NCBI GenBank assembly: GCA_004020315.1
Contig: SAQG01000005.1
Span: 62,001 to 126,000, forward strand
DNA: 64,000 nucleotides
Reading direction: 5' to 3'
Origin: Mesorhizobium sp.
GTDB lineage: Bacteria; Pseudomonadota; Alphaproteobacteria; Rhizobiales; Rhizobiaceae
Position numbers and translations under genes: made by a program. Below are positions 54,348 to 63,734 of this stretch, one piece after another. Below the pieces are notes generated by a model. The model had not been told where the DNA came from and made no database searches. It was given only the letters and a program-made list of their open reading frames with translations. The stretch's first letter is position 1. Every line of letters starts with the position of its first letter.

Positions 54348-55548
54348 CAGGTCCGCCGTTGGCGACAGCCGTCTGCCGGGCGGCGACCGACCCTATCGAG
54401 ATGCGCACGCAATCGCGACCGCTGCCCTTCGCTTGATAAAGCGCTTCGTCGGCGCGGCGCAGCAGGTCGGAAAAACCTTCGGCCGGGTGAAGCTCGGCAA
54501 CGCCGAAGCTGGCGGTGCAACGATGGTCCGCCGGCAGACAGTCGATCGGCAAGGCCCCGAAAGCGCTGCGCGTGCCTTCGGCGAAGAGCCGCGCGGCGGC
54601 GAGGTTGGTTCCCGGCAGGATGATGGCAAATTCCTCACCACCGATGCGGCCGGCAACGTGGTGGTCGGCGGCCGCATCACGCAGGAAGCCGGCAAAGGCC
54701 TCGATGACCCGGTCGCCGGATGCATGGCCGAAACTGTCGTTGATGCTCTTGAAATGATCGAGGTCTGCGATGACCAGGGCGACCGGAATACCCTTGCGCG
54801 CGGCGTCACGCATCGCGAGCTCGGCATGACGTTCGAAGCCGCCGCGGTTGAGCAGCCTTGATAGCGTGTCCGTCTCCGACTTCGACGTCGCCTCGGCGAG
54901 CACGTCACGGACCAGAATGACCAGAATAAGAAGCGCGATTGCCATGCCGAACACGGTGCCAAGCGATTGCGACACCAGAGCGTAGTTGCTCTGCAGATAG
55001 GCCTGCGGATTGACGCCCCAGCCACCCAATGCATGGGCGATGAACGGCTTGCTCACGAATTGTAGGGCGCTGGCCGCCAGAACGGCCATCAGCGCATGGT
55101 CGAGCCAGTCGCGCCTTTGCCTGGACGACCAGACGATGCCGACGCCGACCACCTGCATGGCGGCATAGGGAAGCTGGTAGGCCATCATACGGGCAAGCGA
55201 CTGGCGCGGCAGATCCTCCACGAAATACACGGCCGCGGTGGCCGCAAACAGGAAGACGAGCAGCGGCAGCCAGGGCGGCGCCATGCCGTATTTACGCGCA
55301 AGCCCGCCATTGAAGGCGATGGTGGCGCCAAGGAAAACCGCGAAGCCCGCGACAACAGCGGGTCGCGCATTGGCGAAGAGTGGAATGCTGAACTCGATGG
55401 CGAAGTAGGCCATCCCGAGCAGATATCCGAAGACCAGCCAGCGAGCCGAAGCGCGCGCCACATCGTAAAACGAGATGATCATGAAGGCAGCCGCCAGTAG
55501 GCCGGCGACGAGCAGGTTGATTGCAAGGATGAACTCTGCGCCGCCCAT
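54331..55548 (-). CDS. Diguanylate cyclase with N-terminal membrane sensor
   Basis: The 405-residue protein has seven or eight N-terminal membrane helices (about 1-215) of a MASE-like type, then a GGDEF domain with the intact active site RIGGEEFAIILPG, DLDHFKSINDSFGH and the C-terminal RRADEALYQAKGSGRD. It makes cyclic di-GMP. No RxxD inhibitory site is evident before the signature. A decayed fragment of a second GGDEF domain lies just upstream on the same strand. Confidence 0.9.
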   Translation of the reverse strand: MGGAEFILAINLLVAGLLAAAFMIISFYDVARASARWLVFGYLLGMAYFAIEFSIPLFANARPAVVAGFAVFLGATIAFNGGLARKYGMAPPWLPLLVFLFAATAAVYFVEDLPRQSLARMMAYQLPYAAMQVVGVGIVWSSRQRRDWLDHALMAVLAASALQFVSKPFIAHALGGWGVNPQAYLQSNYALVSQSLGTVFGMAIALLILVILVRDVLAEATSKSETDTLSRLLNRGGFERHAELAMRDAARKGIPVALVIADLDHFKSINDSFGHASGDRVIEAFAGFLRDAAADHHVAGRIGGEEFAIILPGTNLAAARLFAEGTRSAFGALPIDCLPADHRCTASFGVAELHPAEGFSDLLRRADEALYQAKGSGRDCVRISIGSVAARQTAVANGGPVSGRG

Positions 55549-55647
55549 GTGGTTCTAGCACTCCCAGCGACAGCAAATCACGAACGGGCGAAAAAGACGT
55601 TAACGTGGGCCTAGGCGCGTATGATCAGCCGGCTTTGAGCGGTTCCA

Positions 55648-55846
55648 CTACGAGCACCGTTTCCGACCGTTCATAGGCCGACCGTTCATCGATAGCCGCA
55701 CGCTGTCGCGGCCGTTCCTTTTGGCCCTGTAAAGCGCCTCGTTGGCGCGGCGCGTCAGCGGCTCCCAGCCCTTCGTCGCCGGTGCGGGCCGCCACGCCGA
55801 AGCTCGCGGTTACTTCTTGTGCCGGACGAAAGCCCGTCGACGCCAT
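55648..55846 (-). pseudogene. Remnant of a second GGDEF domain, frameshifted and truncated
   Basis: In one frame the minus strand reads EVTASFGVAARTGDEG. After a one-base shift near 55765-55771 it continues WEPLTRRANEALYRAKRNGR and DSVRLS before a stop at 55648. This is the last part of a GGDEF domain, comparable to CTASFGVAELHPAEGF and DLLRRADEALYQAKGSGRD of the intact neighbour. The catalytic GGDEF motif and all upstream parts are missing. The rest of the 55549-55911 gap shows no gene. Confidence 0.75.
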
Positions 55847-55911
55847 GAAGCTGCTGCACGGAACTTGAAACCGCGGCCGGCGTTTTCCGGCAGCAACCAG
55901 GAGACACTTTC

Positions 55912-56223
55912 ATGGCCGATACGATCATGCTGACCGACCACGAGGCAATTCGCTCATGGGCCGCGGCGCGCGCTGGATTTCCGGCAATCGTCGACGTGTC
56001 GCCCGAAACAGGGACGCAAGCTATGCTGAGGCTGGTCTTCGGCCAGCACGCCTATCAGGACCTGGATGAGGCCGAACGCCCGGTCAATGCTGGCGGCTAC
56101 GAACTGGTCGAATGGGACGAATGGTTCAAGCTGTTCGACGAACGGCAGCTGGCGCTGGTGGTCGCAGCGGAGCAACCCGGCCGGCGTGAACAATTCCACG
56201 AGATCGTGAGACGCCCGGGGTGA
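55912..56223 (+). CDS. Small conserved hypothetical protein
   Basis: This 103-residue acidic cytoplasmic protein has MLTDHEAIRSWAAARAGFPA at the start and LVEWDEWFKLFDERQLALVV near the end. The DHExIRxWA...WxEWFxxFDE pattern resembles small rhizobial proteins sometimes called branching-enzyme-like, but that label is doubtful. An AGGAGA site precedes the ATG. It converges on leuC, and a hairpin separates the two. Confidence 0.7.
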   Translation: MADTIMLTDHEAIRSWAAARAGFPAIVDVSPETGTQAMLRLVFGQHAYQDLDEAERPVNAGGYELVEWDEWFKLFDERQLALVVAAEQPGRREQFHEIVRRPG

Positions 56224-56252
56224 AGAAAACCCGAACCGCATCGCGGTTCGGG
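56221..56252 (-). terminator. Rho-independent terminator after leuC
   Basis: CCCGAACCGC (56230-56239) pairs with GCGGTTCGGG (56243-56252) with a three-base loop. On the minus strand it is followed by TTTTCTTCA, giving a short U-tract. It can also end the convergent plus-strand gene, though less well. Confidence 0.8.
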
Positions 56253-56293
56253 GTTCTCGCATATCGTCATATACGGACTGTGGCAGCCCTAAC

Positions 56294-57703
56294 TTATTTC
56301 CACTCGCGGATGTCGACGAAATGGCCGGCGATCGCTGCTGCCGCCGCCATGGCCGGCGACACCAGATGGGTGCGGCCCTTGAAGCCTTGACGGCCCTCGA
56401 AATTGCGATTCGAGGTCGAGGCGCAGCGCTCATGCGGCTTCAGCCGGTCATCATTCATGGCAAGGCACATCGAGCAGCCCGGCTCGCGCCAGTCGAAGCC
56501 CGCCGCGATAAAGATCTTGTCGAGACCTTCGGCCTCCGCCTGTTCCTTGACCAGACCGGAGCCCGGCACGATCATCGCACTGACCCGCGGATTGACCTTC
56601 TTGCCCTCGATCACCTTGGCGGCGGCGCGTAAATCCTCGATGCGGCCGTTGGTGCAGGAGCCGATGAAGACGCGGTCGAGCGCTATATCGGTGATCTTGG
56701 TGCCCGGCTTCAGGCCCATATAGTCGAGCGCGCGCTGCTTGGAGGTGCGCTTGTTCTCGTCGGCGATATCGTCGGGGTTCGGCACGATGCCTCGGACCGA
56801 GACGACGTCCTCGGGCGAAGAGCCCCACGAGACGATCGGCGGCAATTTCGCCGCGTCGAGCACGACCACCTTGTCGAAATGCGCGCCCTCGTCGGACTGC
56901 AGCGTCTTCCAAAAGGCGAGCGCGGCGTCCCACGCCTCGCCCTTCGGCGCACGCGGCTTGTCCTTGACGTAGGCGAAGGTCGTCTCGTCAGGCGCGATCA
57001 GGCCGGCCCGGGCGCCGCCCTCGATCGACATGTTGCAGATGGTCATGCGGCCTTCCATGGACAGCGCGCGGATCGCTTCGCCGGCATATTCGATGACGTA
57101 GCCGGTGCCGCCGGCAGTGCCGATCTCGCCGATGATCGCCAAAATGATGTCCTTGGCGGTGACGCCTTCCGGCAGCACGCCGTCGACGCGCACCAGCATG
57201 TTCTTGGCCTTGCGCTGGATCAGCGTCTGCGTGGCCAGCACATGCTCGACCTCGGACGTGCCGATGCCGTGCGCCAACGCGCCGAAAGCACCATGCGTCG
57301 AGGTGTGGCTGTCGCCGCAGACGATGGTCATGCCAGGCAGCGTAAAGCCCTGCTCCGGACCGATGATGTGGACGATGCCCTGGCGGATATCCTTCTCGGA
57401 ATAGTATTCGACGCCAAAGTCCTTGGCGTTCTTGGCCAGCGCCTCGACCTGGATGCGGCTTTCCTCGTTCTTGATGCCGAACTTGCGCTCAGGCGAGGTC
57501 GATACATTGTGGTCGACCACGGCCAGCGTCTTTTCCGGATGCCGGACTTTTCTGCCGGTCATGCGCAGGCCTTCGAAAGCTTGCGGGCTGGTCACTTCAT
57601 GGACGAGGTGACGGTCGATGTAGAGCAGGCAGGTGCCGTCGTCCTGGCGGTCGACGACATGGTCGTCGAATATCTTATCGTAGAGGGTGCGCGGTGCGCT
57701 CAT
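56294..57703 (-). CDS. leuC: 3-isopropylmalate dehydratase large subunit
   Basis: This 469-residue aconitase-family enzyme of leucine synthesis starts [17 protein letters not shown]. Cluster cysteines lie in [13 protein letters not shown] and in the C-terminal GCSMCLAMN motif, with [16 protein letters not shown] earlier. The small subunit leuD is not in the window. The ATG at 57703 is the homologous start. Confidence 0.97.
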   Translation of the reverse strand: MSAPRTLYDKIFDDHVVDRQDDGTCLLYIDRHLVHEVTSPQAFEGLRMTGRKVRHPEKTLAVVDHNVSTSPERKFGIKNEESRIQVEALAKNAKDFGVEYYSEKDIRQGIVHIIGPEQGFTLPGMTIVCGDSHTSTHGAFGALAHGIGTSEVEHVLATQTLIQRKAKNMLVRVDGVLPEGVTAKDIILAIIGEIGTAGGTGYVIEYAGEAIRALSMEGRMTICNMSIEGGARAGLIAPDETTFAYVKDKPRAPKGEAWDAALAFWKTLQSDEGAHFDKVVVLDAAKLPPIVSWGSSPEDVVSVRGIVPNPDDIADENKRTSKQRALDYMGLKPGTKITDIALDRVFIGSCTNGRIEDLRAAAKVIEGKKVNPRVSAMIVPGSGLVKEQAEAEGLDKIFIAAGFDWREPGCSMCLAMNDDRLKPHERCASTSNRNFEGRQGFKGRTHLVSPAMAAAAAIAGHFVDIREWK

Positions 57704-57764
57704 GGCGTAAATCCGTCGATGTGAAAATGGGAAGGACAAGCGCCGGCTAGCCGGCGAACACGGC

Positions 57765-57893
57765 CTAGCGAAGTCGGCTGGTCAGAGCGCCGGAAACGCG
57801 CGCCGAGAATCGCGACGGCAGGCGTTTTCTGTCCTGCAGCACGAAGCCCTTGTAAGCCGGATCGCCAAAAAGCTGTTCCATGGCGTGGCTCAT
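57765..57893 (-). CDS. Possible 42-residue ORF upstream of leuC
   Basis: The minus strand reads [20 protein letters not shown] then [20 protein letters not shown] and LR before a TAG. Codon use is GC-rich at third positions, like real genes here. There is no clear ribosome site and no run of leucine codons typical of an attenuator leader. It could be a small gene or chance. Confidence 0.3.
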   Translation of the reverse strand: MSHAMEQLFGDPAYKGFVLQDRKRLPSRFSARVSGALTSRLR

Positions 57894-57981
57894 ATCAATG
57901 TTTTGGCTTTTCGGCAATTAGCTGCCCCTCACTGAGGTGACGGCAGGCGGATGAGGGGCGGCGCCAACATGGCAAGTGACC

Positions 57982-58617
57982 TCACAACACCTCGAACACG
58001 AAGGTCTTCACCAGCGCCTCGGGCTCGGCGATCGCATAGCAGCGGAACCACGGGCTTTCTTCGACCGGCCGCCATCTTTTCGCCCGCTCCAGTTCGCCAA
58101 ACACGGCCTGAAACCCGCCGCTCTGGAACACCTGGTCGCGAACGGTGAAGATGGCGTGGCCGCCCTTCCTGGTGATGCGCACCAGTTCATGCAGGCCGGA
58201 GGCCGGTGCATGGCTGATGGTGAACACGCCGGTCGAGAAGAAGGCGCGGAAATACCCGTCGGGCCAGGGCAGCGGACCGCCAAGCATCGCCTGTTTCAGC
58301 TCGCTGTAAGCCTGCCGGCTGCCGGCGATGTCAAGCATTTCATCCGACAGGTCGAGCCCGGCAATGTCCCGATAGCCGAGCGCCTTGAGCGACGGTCCCG
58401 ACAGGCCGGTGCCGCAGCCGGCGTCGAGCAGCGGCCCCTCGCCTGATGGCACATGGCGCGCCACCCACGCGGCGATCAGGAATGGCAGGAGGTAGCCGAG
58501 CGAGGCGGTTTCGCTGTCATAGGTCGCAGCCCATGCGGCGTAGGCTTGCGCCAGCGCTTCCGGCGTATCGGCCGTATAGACCGCATCCAGCGCCACATTG
58601 GCCTTGTCGATGATCAT
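57982..58617 (-). CDS. Class I SAM-dependent methyltransferase
   Basis: The 211-residue enzyme has motif I LLDAGCGTGLSGPSLKALGY, the acidic ribose-binding residue in AGLDLSDEML and WPDGYFRAFFSTGVFTISHA. It belongs to a group with an N-terminal AYAAWAATYDSE segment (methyltransferase type 11). The substrate is not known. It stands between leuC and the amino acid importer. Confidence 0.83.
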   Translation of the reverse strand: MIIDKANVALDAVYTADTPEALAQAYAAWAATYDSETASLGYLLPFLIAAWVARHVPSGEGPLLDAGCGTGLSGPSLKALGYRDIAGLDLSDEMLDIAGSRQAYSELKQAMLGGPLPWPDGYFRAFFSTGVFTISHAPASGLHELVRITRKGGHAIFTVRDQVFQSGGFQAVFGELERAKRWRPVEESPWFRCYAIAEPEALVKTFVFEVL

Positions 58618-58675
58618 GGGGTGTCATCCCTTAAAACGTATCTGCCGCAATGGTAACGCCGACTCCGCCTGCCGG

Positions 58676-59491
58676 CTATTGCTCATGCTGGCGGCGCAAC
58701 CGCTTCTCCAGCGCCCGCAAGGCCAGCGACAGGCCGACCGTCAGGATGAGATAGATATAGGCGACGATCGAATAGGTCTCGAAGAAGCGGAACGAGCCGG
58801 CGGCGTAGATCTTGCCCATCTGGGTGATGTCGGCGACGCCGAGCACCGAGACCAGTGAGGAATCCTTGACCATGGCGACGAAATCATTGCCGAGCGGCGG
58901 CAGGATGGTGCGGATCGCCTGCGGGAACACGACCAGCCGGAAGCGCTGCGTGCGCGTCAGCCCCAGCGCCTTCGCCGCCTCGATCTGGCCCTTCTCGACA
59001 GCCTGGATGCCGGCGCGGAAGACCTCCGAGATGAAGGCCGAGTAGCCGATGGTCAGCGCCATGATGGCGCGCCATAGCAGCGACACGTCGCGCACCAGCA
59101 ACTCGCCGAACAAGCCGGCATTTTGCAATGGCGCGGTCACCGCGTTCCACGCCACGACGAAGGCCGGCGCGCCGGCGAAGGCGATCCAGAACAACAGCAC
59201 CAGCATCGGCACGCCGCGGATGATCTCGACATAGAAACGAGCGATCTGGCGCAGCCAGCGCGACCCCGACACCCCCATCAGCGCAATGCCGAGCCCGATC
59301 GCCGAGGCGAGCGCAAAGGCGACCATTGTGACGAAGACGGTGATGCCGATGCCCTTGGCGACGGTCGCGAAAACCTGCGCATAGAGCTCGCTTGCCGCGA
59401 TGAAGATGGCAGCGGCCACGGCGAGCGCCGCCGCCACGGCAAGCCACCATGGGAAGTCGGACTTAGCGGAGGCTGGAGGTGCCGGCGGCAT
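58676..59491 (-). CDS. Polar amino acid ABC transporter, permease
   Basis: This 271-residue His/Glu/Gln/Arg-type permease has five membrane helices, the sequence ARFYVEIIRGVPMLVLLFWI and the EAA loop EAAKALGLTRTQRFRLVVFP. The ATG at 59491 begins a natural N-terminus; longer in-frame extensions pass through a repeat. The binding-protein gene lies 143 bases upstream. No ATPase gene is in the window, so it must be encoded elsewhere. Confidence 0.88.
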   Translation of the reverse strand: MPPAPPASAKSDFPWWLAVAAALAVAAAIFIAASELYAQVFATVAKGIGITVFVTMVAFALASAIGLGIALMGVSGSRWLRQIARFYVEIIRGVPMLVLLFWIAFAGAPAFVVAWNAVTAPLQNAGLFGELLVRDVSLLWRAIMALTIGYSAFISEVFRAGIQAVEKGQIEAAKALGLTRTQRFRLVVFPQAIRTILPPLGNDFVAMVKDSSLVSVLGVADITQMGKIYAAGSFRFFETYSIVAYIYLILTVGLSLALRALEKRLRRQHEQ

Positions 59492-59534
59492 CAAGCGATG
59501 CCGGTGACGGAGCCACGAAGGCTGCGTTCCTTGC

Positions 59535-59569
59535 CACCCCCCTCTTGTCCGGTAGGACAGAGGGGGGTG
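59535..59569. repeat. Hairpin between amino acid binding-protein and permease genes
   Basis: CACCCCCCTCTTGTCC pairs with GGACAGAGGGGGGTG around a GGTA loop, with one bulge. The GACAGAGGGGG arm matches the GC-rich repeats at 37.0 and 49.1 kb. It may limit permease expression relative to the binding protein. Confidence 0.65.
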
Positions 59570-59634
59570 TACGAGCGCAGAGTCAGTGCGAATCCCGGCG
59601 CACAATCGTCATGAAAAGCGCGCCACAAAGGAAA

Positions 59635-60432
59635 TCACTGCCCCATCTTGTAGTCGAGGAACCATTTCTTGTTGAGCGCATCGAGCGTGCCGTCGGCCTT
59701 CAGCGCGGCGATCGCCGCGTTGACCGGCTTCACCAGATCCGAGCCCTTGGGGAAGATGAAGCCGAAATCCTCGGTGCCGAGCGGCCCGCCGATCAGCTTC
59801 AGCCCGCCATTGGACGCCTCGACATAGCCCTTGCCGGCAGTGCCGTCGGTCAGCACGACATCGACGTCACCGGTCTTCAGCGCCTGTACCGTCGCGCCAA
59901 ACGTCTCGAACAGCTTGATGCGCGGGTTCTGTTCATTGCCGTCGAGCACGCTATAGACGGCGGTGTAGAACGGCGTGGTCCCGGCCTGCGCCCCGATCAG
60001 CCCATCCTTGAAGGCGCTAAAGGTCTTGGCGGCGGTGAAGCGCTTCTCGTCGCCGCGCACCAGCATGAACTGTTCGGAGCGCATATAGGGGTCGGAGAAG
60101 TCGACTTTCTGCTTGCGGTCGTCCTTGATGGTGATGCCGGTCATGCCGATGTTGTACTGGTTGTCGGAGACCGCCTGGATCATCGCGTCCCAGGAGGTGT
60201 TCTGGTACTCGACCTGGAAATTCAGCCGCTTGGCGATCTCGTTCATCGCGTCATATTCCCAGCCGATCTGCTTGCCGGTCTTGGCATCGATGAACTGCAG
60301 CGGCGGATAGGCGTTCTCCGTCACCACCACCACCTTCTTGCCGCCGAGATCCGGCAGCGCCTGCGCCAAGGCGGCGACGGGCACAAGTATCAGAGCCAAC
60401 AGGCCGGCCAACAGCAGTTTCGATTTGGTCAT
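59635..60432 (-). CDS. Polar amino acid ABC transporter, substrate-binding protein
   Basis: This 265-residue SBP_bac_3 protein has a signal peptide ([18 protein letters not shown]), then [56 protein letters not shown] and GTTPF. Residues of the ligand-binding cleft are typical of cationic or polar amino acid receptors. It is the first gene of the importer. Confidence 0.9.
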   Translation of the reverse strand: MTKSKLLLAGLLALILVPVAALAQALPDLGGKKVVVVTENAYPPLQFIDAKTGKQIGWEYDAMNEIAKRLNFQVEYQNTSWDAMIQAVSDNQYNIGMTGITIKDDRKQKVDFSDPYMRSEQFMLVRGDEKRFTAAKTFSAFKDGLIGAQAGTTPFYTAVYSVLDGNEQNPRIKLFETFGATVQALKTGDVDVVLTDGTAGKGYVEASNGGLKLIGGPLGTEDFGFIFPKGSDLVKPVNAAIAALKADGTLDALNKKWFLDYKMGQ

Positions 60433-60455
60433 GGTACACCCCGAGAAATTGAACG

Positions 60456-60474
60456 GCCTCGACCTGGTCGAGGC
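60456..60474. promoter_or_regulatory. 19-bp GC-rich palindrome before the amino acid binding-protein gene
   Basis: GCCTCGACC-T-GGTCGAGGC lies 24 bases upstream of the start codon at 60432. It could form a 5' hairpin in the mRNA or act as an operator. The role is not known. Confidence 0.45.
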
Positions 60475-60655
60475 TTGCAGGAAAATCCGGCGCTGACTTT
60501 AGCTTTCCGCAAGCGCCTTGCAAGCCGGCCTGATGCGCCGTCGCGCGAAAATGGATTCCCCATGCTTTCGACCGAGCGATTTGCGGAACGATCCGTACCT
60601 GCCGAGGGTCAATACGGTTCGGCAAACCGAAGCCCGTGAGGTCTTCTTCTCGGGA

Positions 60656-60682
60656 ACAAAAAAGGCGACCGAAGCCGCCTTT
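60656..60682 (-). terminator. Rho-independent terminator after rplS
   Basis: On the minus strand AAAGGCG and CGCCTTT pair around GCTTCGGT, followed by TTTG. It begins 26 bases past the rplS stop. Confidence 0.85.
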
Positions 60683-60707
60683 CCGAAACATGGTTGTTGA
60701 AGACGCC

Positions 60708-61247
60708 TTATTCGGCGGCAGCGGCTTCCTCGGCCTTGGCCGCCTCGTCGGCGGCTTTCTTCTCTGCGGCGTCCTGCGCGGCCTTCTCAGCGGCCAGCGC
60801 CTGGGCGGCGGCCACCTTCTCGGCCTCGATGCGGGCCTTCTCCGTGTTCAGCAGATCACGCTCTTCGTCGTTGAGCTTGCGGGCGCGCACACCGGTGTTT
60901 TCCGAAATGCGGGCCGACTTGCCGCGACGATCGCGCAGGTAGTAGAGCTTGGCGCGACGCACCTTGCCGCGGCGCACGATCTCGACGCCCTCGACCATCG
61001 GCGAATAGACCGGGAACACACGCTCCACGCCTTCGCCGTAGGAAATCTTGCGAACGGTGAAATTCTCCTGGAAACCGGCGCCGGCGCGGGCGATGACAAC
61101 GCCCTCATAAGCCTGGACGCGGGTGCGGGTGCCTTCGGTCACGCGGACCTGGACGCGCACGGTGTCGCCGGGCTGGAATTCGGGAAGCTTGCGCTTGGCT
61201 TCGATCTTGGCGGCCTGTTCGGCCTCGAGCTGACGGAGAATATCCAT
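60708..61247 (-). CDS. rplS: 50S ribosomal protein L19
   Basis: The 179-residue protein has the L19 core in the first 120 residues: [60 protein letters not shown] and [20 protein letters not shown]-terminal tail of about 55 residues is rich in Ala, Glu and Lys and probably forms a long helix; it is absent from the 115-residue E. coli form but is common in Rhizobiales. The ATG at 61247 is the conserved start. Confidence 0.96.
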   Translation of the reverse strand: MDILRQLEAEQAAKIEAKRKLPEFQPGDTVRVQVRVTEGTRTRVQAYEGVVIARAGAGFQENFTVRKISYGEGVERVFPVYSPMVEGVEIVRRGKVRRAKLYYLRDRRGKSARISENTGVRARKLNDEERDLLNTEKARIEAEKVAAAQALAAEKAAQDAAEKKAADEAAKAEEAAAAE

Positions 61248-61579
61248 CTCTACAAATCCACTTCTTGTTCTTCCGACAGTCAGAGCGTCCGACACTCGCC
61301 TTGCAGTTCCATCGACCGCTCGGCTATGCCCTTTGTTCGCGAGAACATCGGGCAGGGGCGACTACACCGTCATTGTTGACGGGCCAGAAGATCGCTCTTG
61401 GCAGATTGTTCTTCCGGTTCGGCGCGCACATACAGCTATTTCGACGCTTTGTCACGCCTTTGCCGTGTCTTTTTTGGTCGTTGGCCGACATTGCAATCTT
61501 TCGGCGCAGGGGTTGCGTCGAAGGCCCAAGCTTTTTAAGCCGGTTGAAACGTGACTTTCCTCCGGCGGCAATACGCTCC
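61248..61579. other. Gap between rplS and the divergent exporter gene
   Basis: This 332-base stretch holds the rplS leader and the promoter of the plus-strand gene. No conserved RNA, terminator or small gene is recognisable. Confidence 0.5.
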
Positions 61580-62332
61580 ATGCCAGTCCTCGATGCGGCC
61601 CTGCTCTTTTTCGCGGGCTTTCTCTCAGGTGCCGTCAACGCCATAGCCGGCGGTGGGACGTTCATAACCTTCGGCGCCATGACGCTGGTCGGCTTGCCGC
61701 CGATCGTCGCCAACGCCACCTCGTCGGTAACACAGTTTCCCGGCTACATCACCTCGACGCTCGCCTACTGGTCCGACATCAAGCATTTCTGGCGCGCCGC
61801 ATTGCTGCTCGGCCTTATCTCGGCTTTCGGTGCGCTGGCCGGCGCGCTCATCCTTCTGGCGCTCGACAATCCGTCGTTCCGCGTCCTGGTGCCATGGCTG
61901 CTGCTGGCGGCAACGGCGCTGTTCGCCGCCGGGCCGTGGCTGAAACCGGCTCCCAAGCCGGGGCATGAGGCCGCGGTGGGTTCGCTGGTCGGTTCCCTCG
62001 CGCAATTCGCGACCGCCGTTTATGGCGGCTTTTTCGGCGCCGGCATGGGCGTCATGATGCTGGCGACGCTCGGCCTCACCCAGGCCGGCGACTATCACCG
62101 CCTGAACGCGCTGAAGAACCTGCTGGCCGTGGTCATCGCGGCGGTAGCCATCCTGGTCTTCGTCTCCGGCGGCGTCATCGCCTGGCCGCAGGCAATCGTC
62201 ATGATACCGGGTGGCGCGCTGGGCGGCTATGCCGGCGTCTGGATCGCCAAGCGCGTGCCGCAAATTGCCGTGCGCGGCTTCGTCGTCGGGGTCGGCGTGT
62301 TCCTGGCCTTTTACTATTTCACCAAGGGGTGA
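61580..62332 (+). CDS. TauE/SafE-type membrane exporter
   Basis: This 250-residue protein of the DUF81 family has about eight membrane helices and two similar halves. It starts [20 protein letters not shown] and then [18 protein letters not shown]. The family exports sulfite, sulfoacetate or related anions, but the specificity is not readable. It is on the opposite strand between trmD and rplS; its last 19 bases overlap the end of trmD. Confidence 0.88.
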   Translation: MPVLDAALLFFAGFLSGAVNAIAGGGTFITFGAMTLVGLPPIVANATSSVTQFPGYITSTLAYWSDIKHFWRAALLLGLISAFGALAGALILLALDNPSFRVLVPWLLLAATALFAAGPWLKPAPKPGHEAAVGSLVGSLAQFATAVYGGFFGAGMGVMMLATLGLTQAGDYHRLNALKNLLAVVIAAVAILVFVSGGVIAWPQAIVMIPGGALGGYAGVWIAKRVPQIAVRGFVVGVGVFLAFYYFTKG

Positions 62333-63012
62333 GCGGCTAACAGGTCCGGCCGCCGCTCCTTCGTCAATCTTTCCGACTCGGCGCGCCGCCATGCGGCGAT
62401 CTTCTTGTGATTGCCCGAGGTGAGAACCTCGGGGATTTGCCGGCCCTCGAATTCCTGCGGCCGCGTGTAGTGCGGATGTTCGAGCAGGCCGTTTTCAAAG
62501 CTCTCTTCATCGCCCGACACCGCATTGCCCATCACGCCGGGCAACAGCCGCACGACGGCATCGAGCAGCACGAGCGCCGCCGGCTCGCCGCCGGAGAGGA
62601 TGAAGTCGCCGACCGAGACCTCCTCCAGTCCCCGCGCCTCGATAACCCGCTGGTCGACGCCTTCGAAGCGTCCGCAGACGATCACCGCGCCAGGCCCGGC
62701 AGCCAGTTCACGCACGCGTGCCTGCGTCAGCGGTTTGCCGCGCGGGCTCATCAGCAGGCGCGGGCGCGGATCACCCGCCGGCGAGGCGTGGTCGATGGCG
62801 CTGGCCAGCACATCGGCGCGCATCACCATGCCGGCGCCGCCGCCGGCCGGCGTATCGTCGACGGTGCGATGGCGATCGGTGGCAAAATCGCGGATTTGGA
62901 TTGCTTCCAGCGACCATGTGCCGGCCTCCAGCGCCCGGCCGGCCAGCGACAGGCCGAGCGCGCCGGGAAACATCTCGGGATAGAGCGTCAGCACCGAGGC
63001 GGAAAAACTCAC
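62314..63012 (-). CDS. trmD: tRNA (guanine-N1-)-methyltransferase
   Basis: This 232-residue SPOUT methyltransferase modifies G37 of tRNAs. Conserved parts are [38 protein letters not shown], the knot [12 protein letters not shown] and [34 protein letters not shown]. The GTG start at 63012 overlaps the rimM TGA. Confidence 0.95.
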   Translation of the reverse strand: MSFSASVLTLYPEMFPGALGLSLAGRALEAGTWSLEAIQIRDFATDRHRTVDDTPAGGGAGMVMRADVLASAIDHASPAGDPRPRLLMSPRGKPLTQARVRELAAGPGAVIVCGRFEGVDQRVIEARGLEEVSVGDFILSGGEPAALVLLDAVVRLLPGVMGNAVSGDEESFENGLLEHPHYTRPQEFEGRQIPEVLTSGNHKKIAAWRRAESERLTKERRPDLLAAHPLVK

Positions 63013-63608
63013 CGGTTGCCCCCGGCATCCTTCGGCCCGCGCGGCCTGCCCTTCGGATCGAAACCGTCGCGGCCGGGTTCATCGCCGTCTTCGTCATCGA
63101 TCAAGCCCGCCGCCGCCGGATCGATGCGGACGAAGCCCTCTTTGATCGACACGTCAGGAACGGCGGCCTGCGTGAACGGGATCAGCACGCCTTTGCGCCC
63201 CGCCAGCGTCACGTCGAGAATGTCGCCGCCGCCGAAATTATGCACGGCGACGACCTTGCCGATATCTGCACCTGTATCGTCCCGGACCGCCAGCCCGACG
63301 AGATCGGCATGATAGAATTCGTCCTCTTCGCCATCGTCCGGCAGCATCGAGCGGTCGACGAACAATTCGGTGCCGGCGAGCGCTTCGGCGGCATTGCGGT
63401 CGCTGATGCCCTTGAAGCGCACCACCACGACGTTATTGGCTGGCCTGATATCGACGATCTGGAAAGCCCGGCCGTCCCTGGCATAGAGCGGCCCGTAGTC
63501 GGCCAGCGCCAGCGGATCGCCGGTAAAGGTTTTCACGCGCAATTCGCCCTTGATGCCGTGGGCGGCGCCGATCACGGCCATCTGGACGGGGTTTTGCGGT
63601 TTGGTCAT
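63009..63608 (-). CDS. rimM: Ribosome maturation factor RimM
   Basis: The 199-residue 16S rRNA-processing protein has the N-terminal domain [20 protein letters not shown] and the PRC-barrel region [19 protein letters not shown], with [20 protein letters not shown] near the end. The last 40 residues are charged and likely disordered. It is coupled to trmD; the usual upstream gene rpsP is not adjacent. Confidence 0.93.
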   Translation of the reverse strand: MTKPQNPVQMAVIGAAHGIKGELRVKTFTGDPLALADYGPLYARDGRAFQIVDIRPANNVVVVRFKGISDRNAAEALAGTELFVDRSMLPDDGEEDEFYHADLVGLAVRDDTGADIGKVVAVHNFGGGDILDVTLAGRKGVLIPFTQAAVPDVSIKEGFVRIDPAAAGLIDDEDGDEPGRDGFDPKGRPRGPKDAGGNR

Positions 63609-63734
63609 CGGTGGTTCCTTTGCCTTGCTCTAGCTCCACGCTCTTGTCATTTCAATGACGCGGCTCTTCACCGCTTCCTAACCCGGCTGCCGGAAGATGG
63701 CCCAGGATTGGAAGAACGGAATCGGAAGAGCGCA

